Below, piece after piece: positions 14,119-22,900 of a stretch of 23,195 nt of DNA. The notes below the pieces were generated by a model, which did no database searches, was not told the DNA's origin, and worked only from the letters and a program-made list of their open reading frames with translations. Source of the DNA: a virus. The stretch lies in IMG/VR virus record IMGVR_UViG_3300035034_000417, positions 1 through 23,195 of that record, one strand, 5' to 3'. Numbering within the stretch: the first letter of the stretch is position 1; each line of letters starts with the position of its first letter. A program made the translations under genes and the position numbers.

Positions 14119-14160
14119 AGAAACCCCAAGTCTAACAAGACTTGGGGTTTCTCTTTTTTT
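14119..14160 (+). terminator. Strong Rho-independent terminator after the lipoprotein
   Basis: A perfect 15-bp stem AGAAACCCCAAGTCT (14119-14133 with 14138-14152), loop AACA, then C and seven T. It isolates the lipoprotein unit from the late operon. Confidence 0.93.
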
Positions 14161-14188
14161 CATTCTGATATATACTTAGCAGTATAAT
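14161..14188 (+). promoter_or_regulatory. Possible promoter of the sigma/terminase/tail operon
   Basis: Between the terminator and the next gene, two AT-rich -10-like motifs stand close together: TGATATATA (14166-14174) and TATAAT (14183-14188). ATTCTGA before the first also precedes CATATATA in element B. No GAAAC is present at the expected distance, so this promoter would be of another class. Position requires a promoter here; the exact boxes are uncertain. Confidence 0.3.
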
Positions 14189-14198
14189 TAAAATTAAA

Positions 14199-14441
14199 AT
14201 GGAAACGGAAGAAGCGGAAATGAAATATGGATCTTATTACAAACTTGGTGTCTTACTAATGAACTTTCGTAAACTAGCTTTTGCTTACGAGGATGAAATA
14301 TTTGGGGATTATATACTTCATAAGAACCAAAAGTCAGAGGTATACCATACTTACTTAGAAAATCATAAGGAATACCAATCACTAATCACTTGCATAGCTC
14401 AGGTAAAACTATGGAGAAAGAAATTCAGTCATGAGAAATAA
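14199..14441 (+). CDS. Unknown small protein, first gene of the late operon
   Basis: 80 residues, helical, with many Tyr and Lys. No recognised motif. It starts after an A-rich leader (ATAATTAAAATTAAA). Its end overlaps the next gene by 11 bp, so the two are coupled. Confidence 0.55.
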   Translation: METEEAEMKYGSYYKLGVLLMNFRKLAFAYEDEIFGDYILHKNQKSEVYHTYLENHKEYQSLITCIAQVKLWRKKFSHEK

Positions 14442-14835
14442 CAGTCGGTCTATCGAAGAATTCAGAAGAGTCAAAAACAAAATAGTAACAGAGTTATTTC
14501 AGTTATTCAATGAGGGAAAGAACCCAACAGAAGTAGTTAAAATTACAGGGTGCTCTAAGAACCAAGCTTACTATCAATGGAGAAAATACCATGGGAAAGT
14601 AGCTCCTTCAGATTATGGGGAGGTAAAAAAAAGATCAGGATCATATAATTCTGTTAAGGTAAGATCCCAGACCACAGAGTATTTCAGGATGATTAAAAAG
14701 ACATTCAATGCTTCAACTACCCCAACCTCTTTTGAGTCTATCCCTAATATTGAACTATGGCTCGAAAGACTAAATAAAGCTTTACCAAAAATAAATGAAA
14801 TCGAAAATGCGAAAAGAAAAACCAAAAAGTACTAA
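14431..14835 (+). CDS. HTH-containing putative DNA-binding protein
   Basis: 134 basic residues. Residues about 20-55 (IVTELFQLFNEGKNPTEVVKITGCSKNQAYYQWRKYHG) form a helix-turn-helix of the kind seen in resolvases, regulators and terminase small subunits. The basic C-terminus ends NAKRKTKKY. Because a better TerS lies next to TerL, this is more likely a regulator. It overlaps both neighbours and sits one gene before the sigma-like factor, suggesting joint control of late genes. Confidence 0.6.
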   Translation: MRNNSRSIEEFRRVKNKIVTELFQLFNEGKNPTEVVKITGCSKNQAYYQWRKYHGKVAPSDYGEVKKRSGSYNSVKVRSQTTEYFRMIKKTFNASTTPTSFESIPNIELWLERLNKALPKINEIENAKRKTKKY

Positions 14836-14953
14836 ATTGACCCACTCTGAATTTAATGAAAAACTAAAGGCCCTAAGAATTACTTTAGATAAACTAGCCG
14901 AAGAAGTGGCTATTCAAAAATTAGAATCTAATATTGACGAAGATTGCATTTGA
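14807..14953 (+). CDS. Small unknown ORF (48 residues) bridging two genes
   Basis: ATG 14807 to TGA 14953 encodes MRKEKPKSTKLTHSEFNEKL... ending ESNIDEDCI. It overlaps the HTH gene by 29 bp and the sigma-like gene by 20 bp. It fills the gap between them with no other candidate, and it is charged with one probable amphipathic helix. Position in a tight operon favours a real gene. The function is unknown. Confidence 0.55.
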   Translation: MRKEKPKSTKLTHSEFNEKLKALRITLDKLAEEVAIQKLESNIDEDCI

Positions 14954-15419
14954 TCAGTGGTGCTCGGAAAACTATGAAATACTCATTCCGATGCTAGAAA
15001 GAAAGTATCCAAAATGTAAAGGATCGGTAGCTAAAGATTTCTCAGATTTCTATGAGCATATTGTAACAAAACATTTAGAGAAGCTAAAAGATCCAAAGGG
15101 TTATCTTTATCAGTTTATATTTAATCGATATTATAGATACTTCCAAAGGGTAGAACTACTGAAGTTCCTACCTATCCTCCCAGATGCACCCGAAGAGGTT
15201 CAAGGGGACAATAAAATATTAGATATTGCGGAAGGTGCTATTGCTTCTCTTGGATTAGATGATAGAAGACTCTATGACTACTATTTTGTTCAGGGACTTT
15301 CAGGAAGAGCTATTGGAAGAAAACTTAAAATATCACATACTGGAGTTCATACCCAACTAAATGCCTTAAAGGCGAAAATAAAAAAACAAATATGCTTACA
15401 GTTATCCCTTTTGGATTAA
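14934..15419 (+). CDS. Sigma-70-like (ECF-type) transcription factor
   Basis: 161 residues. The middle (DFSDFYEHIVTKHLEKLKDPKGYLYQFIFNRYYRYFQR, about 35-72) resembles sigma region 2, and the C-terminus (LGLDDRRLYDYYFVQGLSGRAIGRKLKISHTGVHTQLNALKAKIKKQI) is a region-4 helix-turn-helix. Together they give the two-domain layout of ECF sigma factors. Phage sigma factors redirect host RNA polymerase to late or middle promoters. It precedes packaging and tail genes. The only start near the frame opening is TTG 14934; the frame is closed by a stop at 14922, and the next Met is at residue 20. The call is by overall pattern, and a plain HTH regulator cannot be excluded. Confidence 0.65.
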   Translation: MTKIAFDQWCSENYEILIPMLERKYPKCKGSVAKDFSDFYEHIVTKHLEKLKDPKGYLYQFIFNRYYRYFQRVELLKFLPILPDAPEEVQGDNKILDIAEGAIASLGLDDRRLYDYYFVQGLSGRAIGRKLKISHTGVHTQLNALKAKIKKQICLQLSLLD

Positions 15420-15658
15420 CCATTATCCTTCTTATATTTACAGCATCTCCGATTATACGTCTGAGAGCCTTCCTTAGTTCGCTTCTACCTTTTGAATGGA
15501 TGCGAACACTAATAGATTGTCCTCAATGTTCCTCCTTTTGGATCGCACCATTTATTTGGTTTGCTTTCCCTTACATACCCCCAGTCCTCGTTTATTCTGT
15601 TTACATCTGTGGACTAGTAACCGTAATAGAATATTTAAAATTAAGATCAGAAGAATGA
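15392..15658 (+). CDS. Small membrane protein with a DUF1360-like CPQCSSFW motif
   Basis: 88 residues with hydrophobic segments at about 3-18 and 48-75. Between them is LIDCPQCSSFWIAPFIW, which resembles the D-C-x2-C-x2-F/W motif of DUF1360 membrane proteins. It overlaps the sigma-like gene by 28 bp. A role in membrane or lysis function is possible but not shown. Confidence 0.6.
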   Translation: MLTVIPFGLTIILLIFTASPIIRLRAFLSSLLPFEWMRTLIDCPQCSSFWIAPFIWFAFPYIPPVLVYSVYICGLVTVIEYLKLRSEE

Positions 15659-15909
15659 AACAAATAGAAAATAAAACAACCGAAGAGCTTCAGGAGGATC
15701 TAGATAAGATCTTTATCGGTAAAGAAGCTTATGCTTTAGGTAAGTCCCTGCCTCAAAAGGTTCTAAAGGATCTTTTCAACCTTTATAATTCCTTTTACGG
15801 AGCATCAGAATACTCGTACTTCTGTGGCTCTTGCAGGAGTAAAGTCTGGAAAGGAATTGGTCCTATTGAAGTAAAAATATTAGAAATCCTCGATGGAAGA
15901 AAAGAATAG
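15655..15909 (+). CDS. Small CxxC protein of unknown function
   Basis: 84 residues from ATG 15655, which overlaps the previous stop as ATGA. A longer reading from 15496 was rejected because it is only the shadow of the membrane protein. It contains GASEYSYFCGSCRSKVWKGI, a CxxC knuckle with only two cysteines, and a Glu/Lys-rich N-terminus. It overlaps TerS by 17 bp. It might bind zinc as a dimer or assist packaging; no family is recognised. Confidence 0.6.
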   Translation: MKQIENKTTEELQEDLDKIFIGKEAYALGKSLPQKVLKDLFNLYNSFYGASEYSYFCGSCRSKVWKGIGPIEVKILEILDGRKE

Positions 15910-16402
15910 TTTAGATTACTCCGAAGAGGAGGAAAGACTTCAGAGGGAAGTTATAAATGAAGTGAGGTCCGAATCTTCAGAGATAGTTCATATACCTAAC
16001 TTGGAGATTCACCAACACGGAGAAGCTGTAAGAGTTAGATACGAAAAGGTGGCTACTATGTTATTACAGGGTTATACTTCAAGACAGATCATGGACAAGT
16101 TTGCTAAGGAATGGGGAATCGAAAGAGACTCCGTAAGGGTAAATTATATACAAGCGACTCGTAAACTTATGCAGAATGACGTAAACCTTTCATTTGATGA
16201 AATGGTAACTGATATCTGGATGAAGTACGATTACATCTATAAAAGATTTATGGAAGAGGATAACACTTGGGGTATGAAAGCTACCCTTGATGCTAAGCTT
16301 CGAATGTTAACAAACACTGGTATGACTAATGATGATCTCGGCCCTGTTAGAGTAATAGAGATAAGTATAACTAAACCCCCGGAGGATAAAGATGAGGAAT
16401 AA
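15893..16402 (+). CDS. terS: Terminase small subunit (TerS-like)
   Basis: 169 residues directly before the large terminase, overlapping it by 11 bp. The middle (YEKVATMLLQGYTSRQIMDKFAKEWGIERDSVRVNYIQATRKLM, about 50-93) is a helix-turn-helix that would bind the packaging site. Helical oligomerisation segments follow (IWMKYDYIYKRFMEEDN). TerS recognises phage DNA and stimulates TerL. The call rests on position plus HTH. Confidence 0.7.
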   Translation: MEEKNSLDYSEEEERLQREVINEVRSESSEIVHIPNLEIHQHGEAVRVRYEKVATMLLQGYTSRQIMDKFAKEWGIERDSVRVNYIQATRKLMQNDVNLSFDEMVTDIWMKYDYIYKRFMEEDNTWGMKATLDAKLRMLTNTGMTNDDLGPVRVIEISITKPPEDKDEE

Positions 16403-17579
16403 GACAGGCAAGCTCCAAATTGAGGGTACGGTTGTATTCCAAAAGAATTACGATGCTCTATTTAAAGAAGACGAGGTTAGATTTATAGTAAACCAAGGGG
16501 GAACTAGATCTTCAAAGACCTATTCAATCTTACAATTATTAGTTGTCTATGCTTTTTCAAAACCCAAATCTCGGATTGCTATCTATAGAAAGTATAAGAC
16601 TTCTGCAGGTAATTCAGCTCTGCCCGACTTACTTCAGATAATACAAGATCTTGGAATATGGAAGCATATAACATTCAATAAATCTACTGGGACCTTTAAG
16701 TTTCCCGGGGGTTCTATTATAAATATCTTCGGAGCAGATGACAATCAGCAGCTAAGAGGTAGAAAATACGACCTTGTATTTCTAAATGAGGCTAACGAAT
16801 TAGGCTATGATGATTTCTTACAGATAAACATGAGGACAAGGGACAAAGTACTCATAGATTTCAATCCCTCCGATCCGTTTTCGTGGATCCATGAAAGACT
16901 ATTAACTGACGAAAAGGCTATTCTTATTAAGTCTACCTATTTAGATAATGGATATCTACCAAAAGCTCAGGTTAGAGAAATAGAAAATCTAATAAATATT
17001 GATGACAACTATTATAGAATCTATGTGCTCGGTGAATTACCAATTGGGAACGAGTTTATATTCCCTAAAGTCTATTCTACTCCATTTCCTAAGGACTTAG
17101 ATTTTGTATATGGTATGGATTTCGGATTTAATGATCCAACAGTTATAGTTCAAGTTGCTATAGATGATACAAGACTTTATATAAAAGAGGTTATGCACGA
17201 ATCTTGGTTAAACTCCGAACAAATGATTCAAAGAATGTCCGAGCTAGGAGTAAATAGGGGCAAGCTAATATTTGCAGATTCAGCTAGACCAGAGTTAATT
17301 GATTCAATCAAAATAGCAGGCTGGCCGATCTATAAATGTTCTAAAGGTGCTGGCTCTGTTGCTCTTGGTTTGGATTTACTTAAGAGACATGAGATCCATA
17401 TTGATCCAACCTCCGCTATAACTTATTCTGAATTTCGAAATTACAAGTATAAAATGTACAAAGGAAGAGTGACAGAGTCTCCCCAGTCTTTTAATGACCA
17501 CTCAATAGATGCTACTAGATATGGTGCGACAGAAATAAAAGCAACTTCTGGTCCAAGAACTTCATTTTATTCTTTTTGA
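16392..17579 (+). CDS. terL: Terminase large subunit (Terminase_3 type)
   Basis: 395 residues with both activities visible. The ATPase has Walker A GGTRSSKT (36-43) and Walker B YDLVFLNEAN (126-135). The nuclease has YGMDFGFNDPT (Asp243), LIFADSARPELI (Asp296) and SFNDHSIDATRYG (Asp369, Asp373), the acidic residues that hold metal in RNase-H-like terminase nucleases. It pumps DNA through the portal and cuts the concatemer. It overlaps TerS by 11 bp. The portal is not next to it, as it usually is, but 7.6 kb upstream. Pac or cos strategy cannot be told from this sequence. Confidence 0.95.
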   Translation: MRNKTGKLQIEGTVVFQKNYDALFKEDEVRFIVNQGGTRSSKTYSILQLLVVYAFSKPKSRIAIYRKYKTSAGNSALPDLLQIIQDLGIWKHITFNKSTGTFKFPGGSIINIFGADDNQQLRGRKYDLVFLNEANELGYDDFLQINMRTRDKVLIDFNPSDPFSWIHERLLTDEKAILIKSTYLDNGYLPKAQVREIENLINIDDNYYRIYVLGELPIGNEFIFPKVYSTPFPKDLDFVYGMDFGFNDPTVIVQVAIDDTRLYIKEVMHESWLNSEQMIQRMSELGVNRGKLIFADSARPELIDSIKIAGWPIYKCSKGAGSVALGLDLLKRHEIHIDPTSAITYSEFRNYKYKMYKGRVTESPQSFNDHSIDATRYGATEIKATSGPRTSFYSF

Positions 17580-17614
17580 AATAACACAACGAACTTTAAA
17601 TATACCTATAATAT

Positions 17615-18067
17615 ATGAAAACATACAATCAGATACTTTCTATCCTTTCGGACTTTGTACAGAATCATCTCATCCTCAATTCTTTTGGTCATGGAACTGC
17701 TTCCCAATTAAACTCGTTCATACAGAACAGGACGGAGGTTCCTCTTTTATATGCAACTATAGAAAATATAGTGGTCGGGGGAAATTCAATTGATTACTTT
17801 ATAAAATTCACAGTCATAGATTCAAGAGGGAAAGATCAAGACAATCTAACGGATATCCAATCAGATACCGCACAGTTGCTAATAGATCTAAGATCCTATT
17901 TAATTAATTCTGGTCCTGCAAATTCGATATGCACCTTTAATTCAGAGACAGCTAGACTCTCTCCCCTAGTAAATGTAACGAATGATTGGTACTCTGGTTG
18001 GGAAAGCATATATAAAATAAATACAACTCTGATCGAATCAGATTGTTACATTCCAATTTCTGAATAA
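17615..18067 (+). CDS. Probable tail-completion / tail terminator protein
   Basis: 150 residues. The segment LLYATIENIVVGGNSIDYFIKFTVIDSRGKDQ...DIQSDTAQLLIDLRSYL, a beta sheet followed by a helix, resembles tail terminator or neck proteins of Bacteroidota phages. It would cap the tail tube for joining to the head. Context: it follows TerL by 35 bp and touches the next gene (1 bp overlap, TAATG), a common head-tail joining pair. The family is uncertain. Confidence 0.5.
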   Translation: MKTYNQILSILSDFVQNHLILNSFGHGTASQLNSFIQNRTEVPLLYATIENIVVGGNSIDYFIKFTVIDSRGKDQDNLTDIQSDTAQLLIDLRSYLINSGPANSICTFNSETARLSPLVNVTNDWYSGWESIYKINTTLIESDCYIPISE

Positions 18068-18444
18068 TGGCAAAATATAGAGTACCTCGAAAATTTGAAA
18101 GGGCACTAGTTAAGTCTCTTAAAGATACTATACTAAGAATAGCCCTTGTTGATACTGGAGCTTTATATGATTCTATCGAGGTTCAAATCGATGTTGTCTT
18201 ATCGGCAAGATCAGTGGATCTAATTATACAAGTTTCTTCAGAAGACTACGCTAAATATTTAGTAGAACCGTTTGATATACTTGGAACTTGGGAGTCAGAA
18301 ACAAATTTCAATGAAGTTATTGGGGATGTTATTATCGATTATACTAACTTCCTTTTTGATTCTGAGGGAATACGAACCGCGGTTAATATAGAATATAACT
18401 TAGAGGTGAGGCTAAATAATTCAAATTGGTTTTACCAAGGATAA
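18067..18444 (+). CDS. Probable head-tail joining protein (HK97 gp10-like)
   Basis: 125 residues. VDTGALYDSIEVQIDV (28-43) followed by an EDYAKYLVEPF stretch (59-69) is the characteristic D-T-G-x-L-x-x-S ... Y-A-x-x-x motif of HK97 gp10-like neck proteins. Such proteins connect head and tail or complete the tail. It starts in the stop of the preceding gene, so the two are coupled. Confidence 0.6.
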   Translation: MAKYRVPRKFERALVKSLKDTILRIALVDTGALYDSIEVQIDVVLSARSVDLIIQVSSEDYAKYLVEPFDILGTWESETNFNEVIGDVIIDYTNFLFDSEGIRTAVNIEYNLEVRLNNSNWFYQG

Positions 18445-18459
18445 AATAATTTAAAAGAA

Positions 18460-19914
18460 ATGTCAGTAACACTTATCTCCGCACCACAAAAGTTTGCACC
18501 AGCATACAACCCAATGGTGTATGTATTTGATTCTACTAATAAGAATCTCCCGGGCTTTAAATATGAAATACAACTACTTCTAAATGATCTAACGGTTGTT
18601 AAGAAAGTTCTAGTTTCCCCTAGGATAGGTGATGGCCTTGGTTTATTTGATGTAGGTAAAGCTTTACAGTCTTATCTAACTAATGAAAGGCCAGATTCAC
18701 AAAATGAAGATGCAGTCTCTTCTTATATTGGATATAGAATTCAAATATGCGAGGTCTTCTCAGCATCTTGGGATTTTGATAGATGGGATCTAATCTCAGG
18801 CTCATCTAATTCAAATAGAATACTTCTTACATCTTCAGTAGCTCATTCATTTGAAGCTGGGGATTCTATCTTTGCAGAACTTGATGTAGATCCAAACCCA
18901 AACCCATTTTTTTCTCTTTCAGGAATCCCTGGATTTCATGTTGTATATGATGTTCCTAATTCCTTTTCTATCGTTCTACCATATTTAGTAACTGCAGTAG
19001 GTGATCCCGGACCTGGTGATTCATTTGGAGGTAAGATAACATTTTCTAATAAAGGATCTTTACCTTCGAGCTCGTGTCAATCTTTATTAGGCCCTTTAAT
19101 TGCTTTCAATGCAGCTTGGTCATTTGATTCTTTTCCTTCTTTTGATATAGAGGATATTACTTTAAATAATGTGGAACCGAATAAGGATCTACTTACAACT
19201 CTTCCTTCAGTGTTTACTGTTTCTCCAGAAACCCAGATGGTAATTAATATCCCATACACTGAAGACGGAGATCCACAAGGGGTTCCTGCTGGTGTTGTAT
19301 TTTTTAATGATGATGAGACTCGGACAGTAGAACTAAACGGACCATTCCCAATTACAACTATAGGGGTAGGACCTGCTAACTTAGATTCAGGTTCGTGGGT
19401 TGGAGGTTCAGCAGCTATCACTGATGCAGCTTCCTATAAATTTCATGTTTATAATGTGGGCCTTTCTAGGTTATCTAATATTTATGAAATCAAAATAGAT
19501 AGAAGTTGCTCCCGGTTTCCAAAAAAGGAGATTCTATTCCTAGATAGGAAGGGTTCACTCGGATCATTTTATTTTTCATATCTATCTAAAGCTAAAACCT
19601 CGATTAATAGAGGAGTAGCTACATTTACAAATGGGGAGTACATCGAACCATTCTATAAAGGAGGTAAGTCTGTTCTAGGGGTTTCAGTCGAGACTACTAT
19701 TGATTTAAATACTGCTTGGTTAACAGTACCGGAATCTATTTACTTCCAAGAATTACTTTCTACCCCAATGGCTTACATGAAGGATGAGAATGGAACCATT
19801 ACAAAAGTTGTTGTAACTAATACTTCTGCAGAGAGAAGACTTGGATTTGATAATAAAAATATTAGATATTCCATAACCGTTCAGTCGGCAAACAATAATA
19901 TGATCAACTGGTAA
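18460..19914 (+). CDS. Tail/baseplate structural protein of unknown type
   Basis: 484 residues, beta-rich, no signal peptide, with many Ser/Asp/Pro turns. Segments such as KFHVYNVGLSRLSNIYEIKIDRSC and EILFLDRKGSLGSFYFSYLSKAKTSI recall large tail proteins of Bacteroidota phages, where a 'LxFLNRxGxxxxF' motif is frequent. It follows the neck genes and is followed directly (stop TAA, then ATG) by the hub-adhesin gene. A distal tail or baseplate role is likely. The exact function is unknown. Confidence 0.6.
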   Translation: MSVTLISAPQKFAPAYNPMVYVFDSTNKNLPGFKYEIQLLLNDLTVVKKVLVSPRIGDGLGLFDVGKALQSYLTNERPDSQNEDAVSSYIGYRIQICEVFSASWDFDRWDLISGSSNSNRILLTSSVAHSFEAGDSIFAELDVDPNPNPFFSLSGIPGFHVVYDVPNSFSIVLPYLVTAVGDPGPGDSFGGKITFSNKGSLPSSSCQSLLGPLIAFNAAWSFDSFPSFDIEDITLNNVEPNKDLLTTLPSVFTVSPETQMVINIPYTEDGDPQGVPAGVVFFNDDETRTVELNGPFPITTIGVGPANLDSGSWVGGSAAITDAASYKFHVYNVGLSRLSNIYEIKIDRSCSRFPKKEILFLDRKGSLGSFYFSYLSKAKTSINRGVATFTNGEYIEPFYKGGKSVLGVSVETTIDLNTAWLTVPESIYFQELLSTPMAYMKDENGTITKVVVTNTSAERRLGFDNKNIRYSITVQSANNNMINW

Positions 19915-22900
19915 ATGACAAGTACATACATTCAAACAGAATTAGGTAGACTAACCCCACTTAAGGGGACTGCTGTCCCTATTAATAAATCTATTGCTGA
20001 AATTAGAGATCTTTCTAAAAGAACGGGGGGATTTTCTAAGACTATTATAATAGCTGGGGATAAAGAAGCTAATTTGGTATTCGGGCATTACTATGATGTA
20101 AACTTAGTATCTACGAGCTTTAATCATAAAGTAAAAGTACGGGCTCAGATAATACAAGAGGACCAAAGCATCTTTGAAGGTTATATGAGGCTACTTTCTG
20201 TTAATAGAATATCTCCTACCTCAGGTGGCTTAGATCAGGGTATAGAATATGAAATAAACCTTTCTGATACGACAGGTTCATTCTTTCAGGATATAGGAGA
20301 TGGACTTATGTCAGCTCCTCATACGAGATCTCCAGAGTTTAACGAGGAGGAGGCACCAAATTCTCCTCAATTTTCACCCGGATTAGATATTTCATATTTA
20401 GATCATACTTACAGTATGGCTAATATAGAGGAGACTCTAGATCCAAATTGGAATGTAGACGATGGATATAAGTATGTTTGGTCTTATTTAAGAGATTCGG
20501 GAAATTATAAGATCCAAGATTTCATGCCTGCTGTGTATGCTAAGGTTTATTGGGATCAGATATTTGCTTCTGCTGGATATTCTTATAGCTGGCCAGAGTT
20601 AGCCGACCCATCATTTAGGTTCGATAAGATTCTTATTCCTTATACTAAGGGAGCTTTAGAAAATACTGAGGAAATATTTTCACAAGGAAGAGCAGTAGTA
20701 GCTAGATCCCTTAATTTAACTAGAGCAGCGGCTTCTAATATTGGTAATGACTTTGCTGGATTCGTAGGAGTAGATCCAACTTTGGTATTTGCTGATTCGG
20801 TTATTTTAGACGAAGGATCAAATATGAATCCTGCCCTAGATACCTATACCCTTCCGTTCTTTCAGAATGTAAATCAATTCTCTCTAGATTTTAAAATGTC
20901 TTTCCAATGGCAGCTTGTTAATCAGGCTACCGAAGCTATTAGATTTATAGAAGGTATAGACGATTTCGTTGGGGGCTCCTTTTTTTTACGCCCAACTATT
21001 TCTGTTCGGAATATAACAGCCTCTAGTACCTTCTATAACGGGGAAATAATTTCTGTACCTCAGTCCGCTAAACTATCTTTGCATAGATCTACTTTAGATT
21101 TTAATAACGGGGAGGAATATCCACCATTTTCAGTTTCAACTTTAGCTAGTGAAGCTTCTGGTAATACAGAATTTGAATTGGATTTAACAATACCGTGCAA
21201 TCAAATTGCAGAACCTGGGGATGAGATCCAAGTTTCAATTGGATGGAAAGTAGACTTTAATAAAACGGTACAGCTTGGATCAAGACCATCTACAGGAGTT
21301 CCGTTTACTATTCAACCAGGGGCTATACTAATGGTAGTAGACCAATTTCAGATTTCGTTTATCCCAACTGTATCTGAACTAACTGAGGGCTTAGAACTTT
21401 CCATGAATGCTATGATCCCTGCGATAAAGAAAAGGGACTTCATTAAAGGGTTTTTAAATCATTACAATCTATACACTGATGTTGATCCTTCTGATCCAAA
21501 TAATATCCTCATATCTGGTAGGGATTCCTTTTATGATGAAGGGGAAGAATACGATTGGACGGATAAAATATCTACAGATAGAACATCCAATATCACATTC
21601 ACAATAGAAGATACTGGAAAGTCTAAGATATTAACTTATAAAGAAGGTAAGGATGAACTAAATGTAGGATATCAAGATGTAACGGGAGAGACTTATGGAC
21701 AAGTTCGTTATATTTTTGAAGATGAATTTGCTAAAGGAGATTCTACTATTGAGGTTCCCTGGGAGCCTACCCCTTTAGTTAAAAATTATTTAGGGCATTA
21801 CGTAAATGGTTATAACGCACAAACACTTAAAGCGGGAATAAAGGTTCTATATGATGGCGGACCAATAGACGATGAGTCAGGAAATATTATAAGATATCCA
21901 GTTATTAGATACGGCCTAGTATCTAACGAGGCGATAGAGAATGATAGAAACGTAGAAACAAATCCACAGCTTAAATGGTTATCAGCTTATAATTATTCCG
22001 GACATTTCGATAATCCACTAAACCCAAATTGGGATCTAAATTTTAACGTATGTGCTTATTATTTTTATAATGATTGGAATTCTGGTCTGGGAGATTTCAA
22101 TGGGATTACAGCTAATAATATGTTCTCTTTACATCATTCTAGAACATACAACCAACTAGAAGACGGTAAAATACTAGAGGGATACTTTCACTTAACTTCT
22201 TCTGATATTTCTACAATTAGATTAAATGATAGGGTATTCATTCAGGATTCCTGGTGGAATATTCTTCTTATACAGGATTACAACGCTAATGAAAGAGGTC
22301 TAACTAAAGTAAAACTTATATCAGTAGATCCACTACAGGGATTTAGCACTTTTAAAAGTGGGAGAATATCAGGAGGAACCTCATTTGGAACCGGGATTAA
22401 TTACGTTGGTGAAAAAGTACTAAGATCCCCATATAGACCTAATAAAGCTTCTAAATTCCTACAGCCATTAAAGGATCTTGCCAAAAGCCAATCTAACGAA
22501 GACAATATAAATCACTCAAACTCTGGAGATGTTACCATCCAAGGAACTGATAATATTATAAATGAAGGGGTTAATAATGTTCTAGTTGTTGGAGATAATA
22601 ATACAGTAAATGAGGTTTCCAATGTTATTGTCATAGGTAACGGAATTGATGTCGATCCCGAAATACCTCAGCCCGCTATCTACTTGGGTGATGTAATATT
22701 TACCGAGAATGGTATAACTGGAGCTGGAGCTACTGGCTGGATTAATTCATTGGGAATAAATAATGTTATTTTCTCAGATAGTGTACCGGATCTAACCTCT
22801 GGTATCGTTCCAGAAGATTTTTGGTGGGATACTTCTAGACAACAGCTAGCTATTCAGTATGTTGATGTTGACGGGGTTCAATGGGTCTTAGTAGCTGATA

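Noticed and set aside
14431-14835. HTH protein as the small terminase
   Set aside because: A better candidate with HTH directly overlaps TerL at 15893-16402.
15496-15654. N-terminal extension of the CxxC protein
   Set aside because: It reads the membrane-protein gene in another frame; ATG 15655 with ATGA overlap is the better start.
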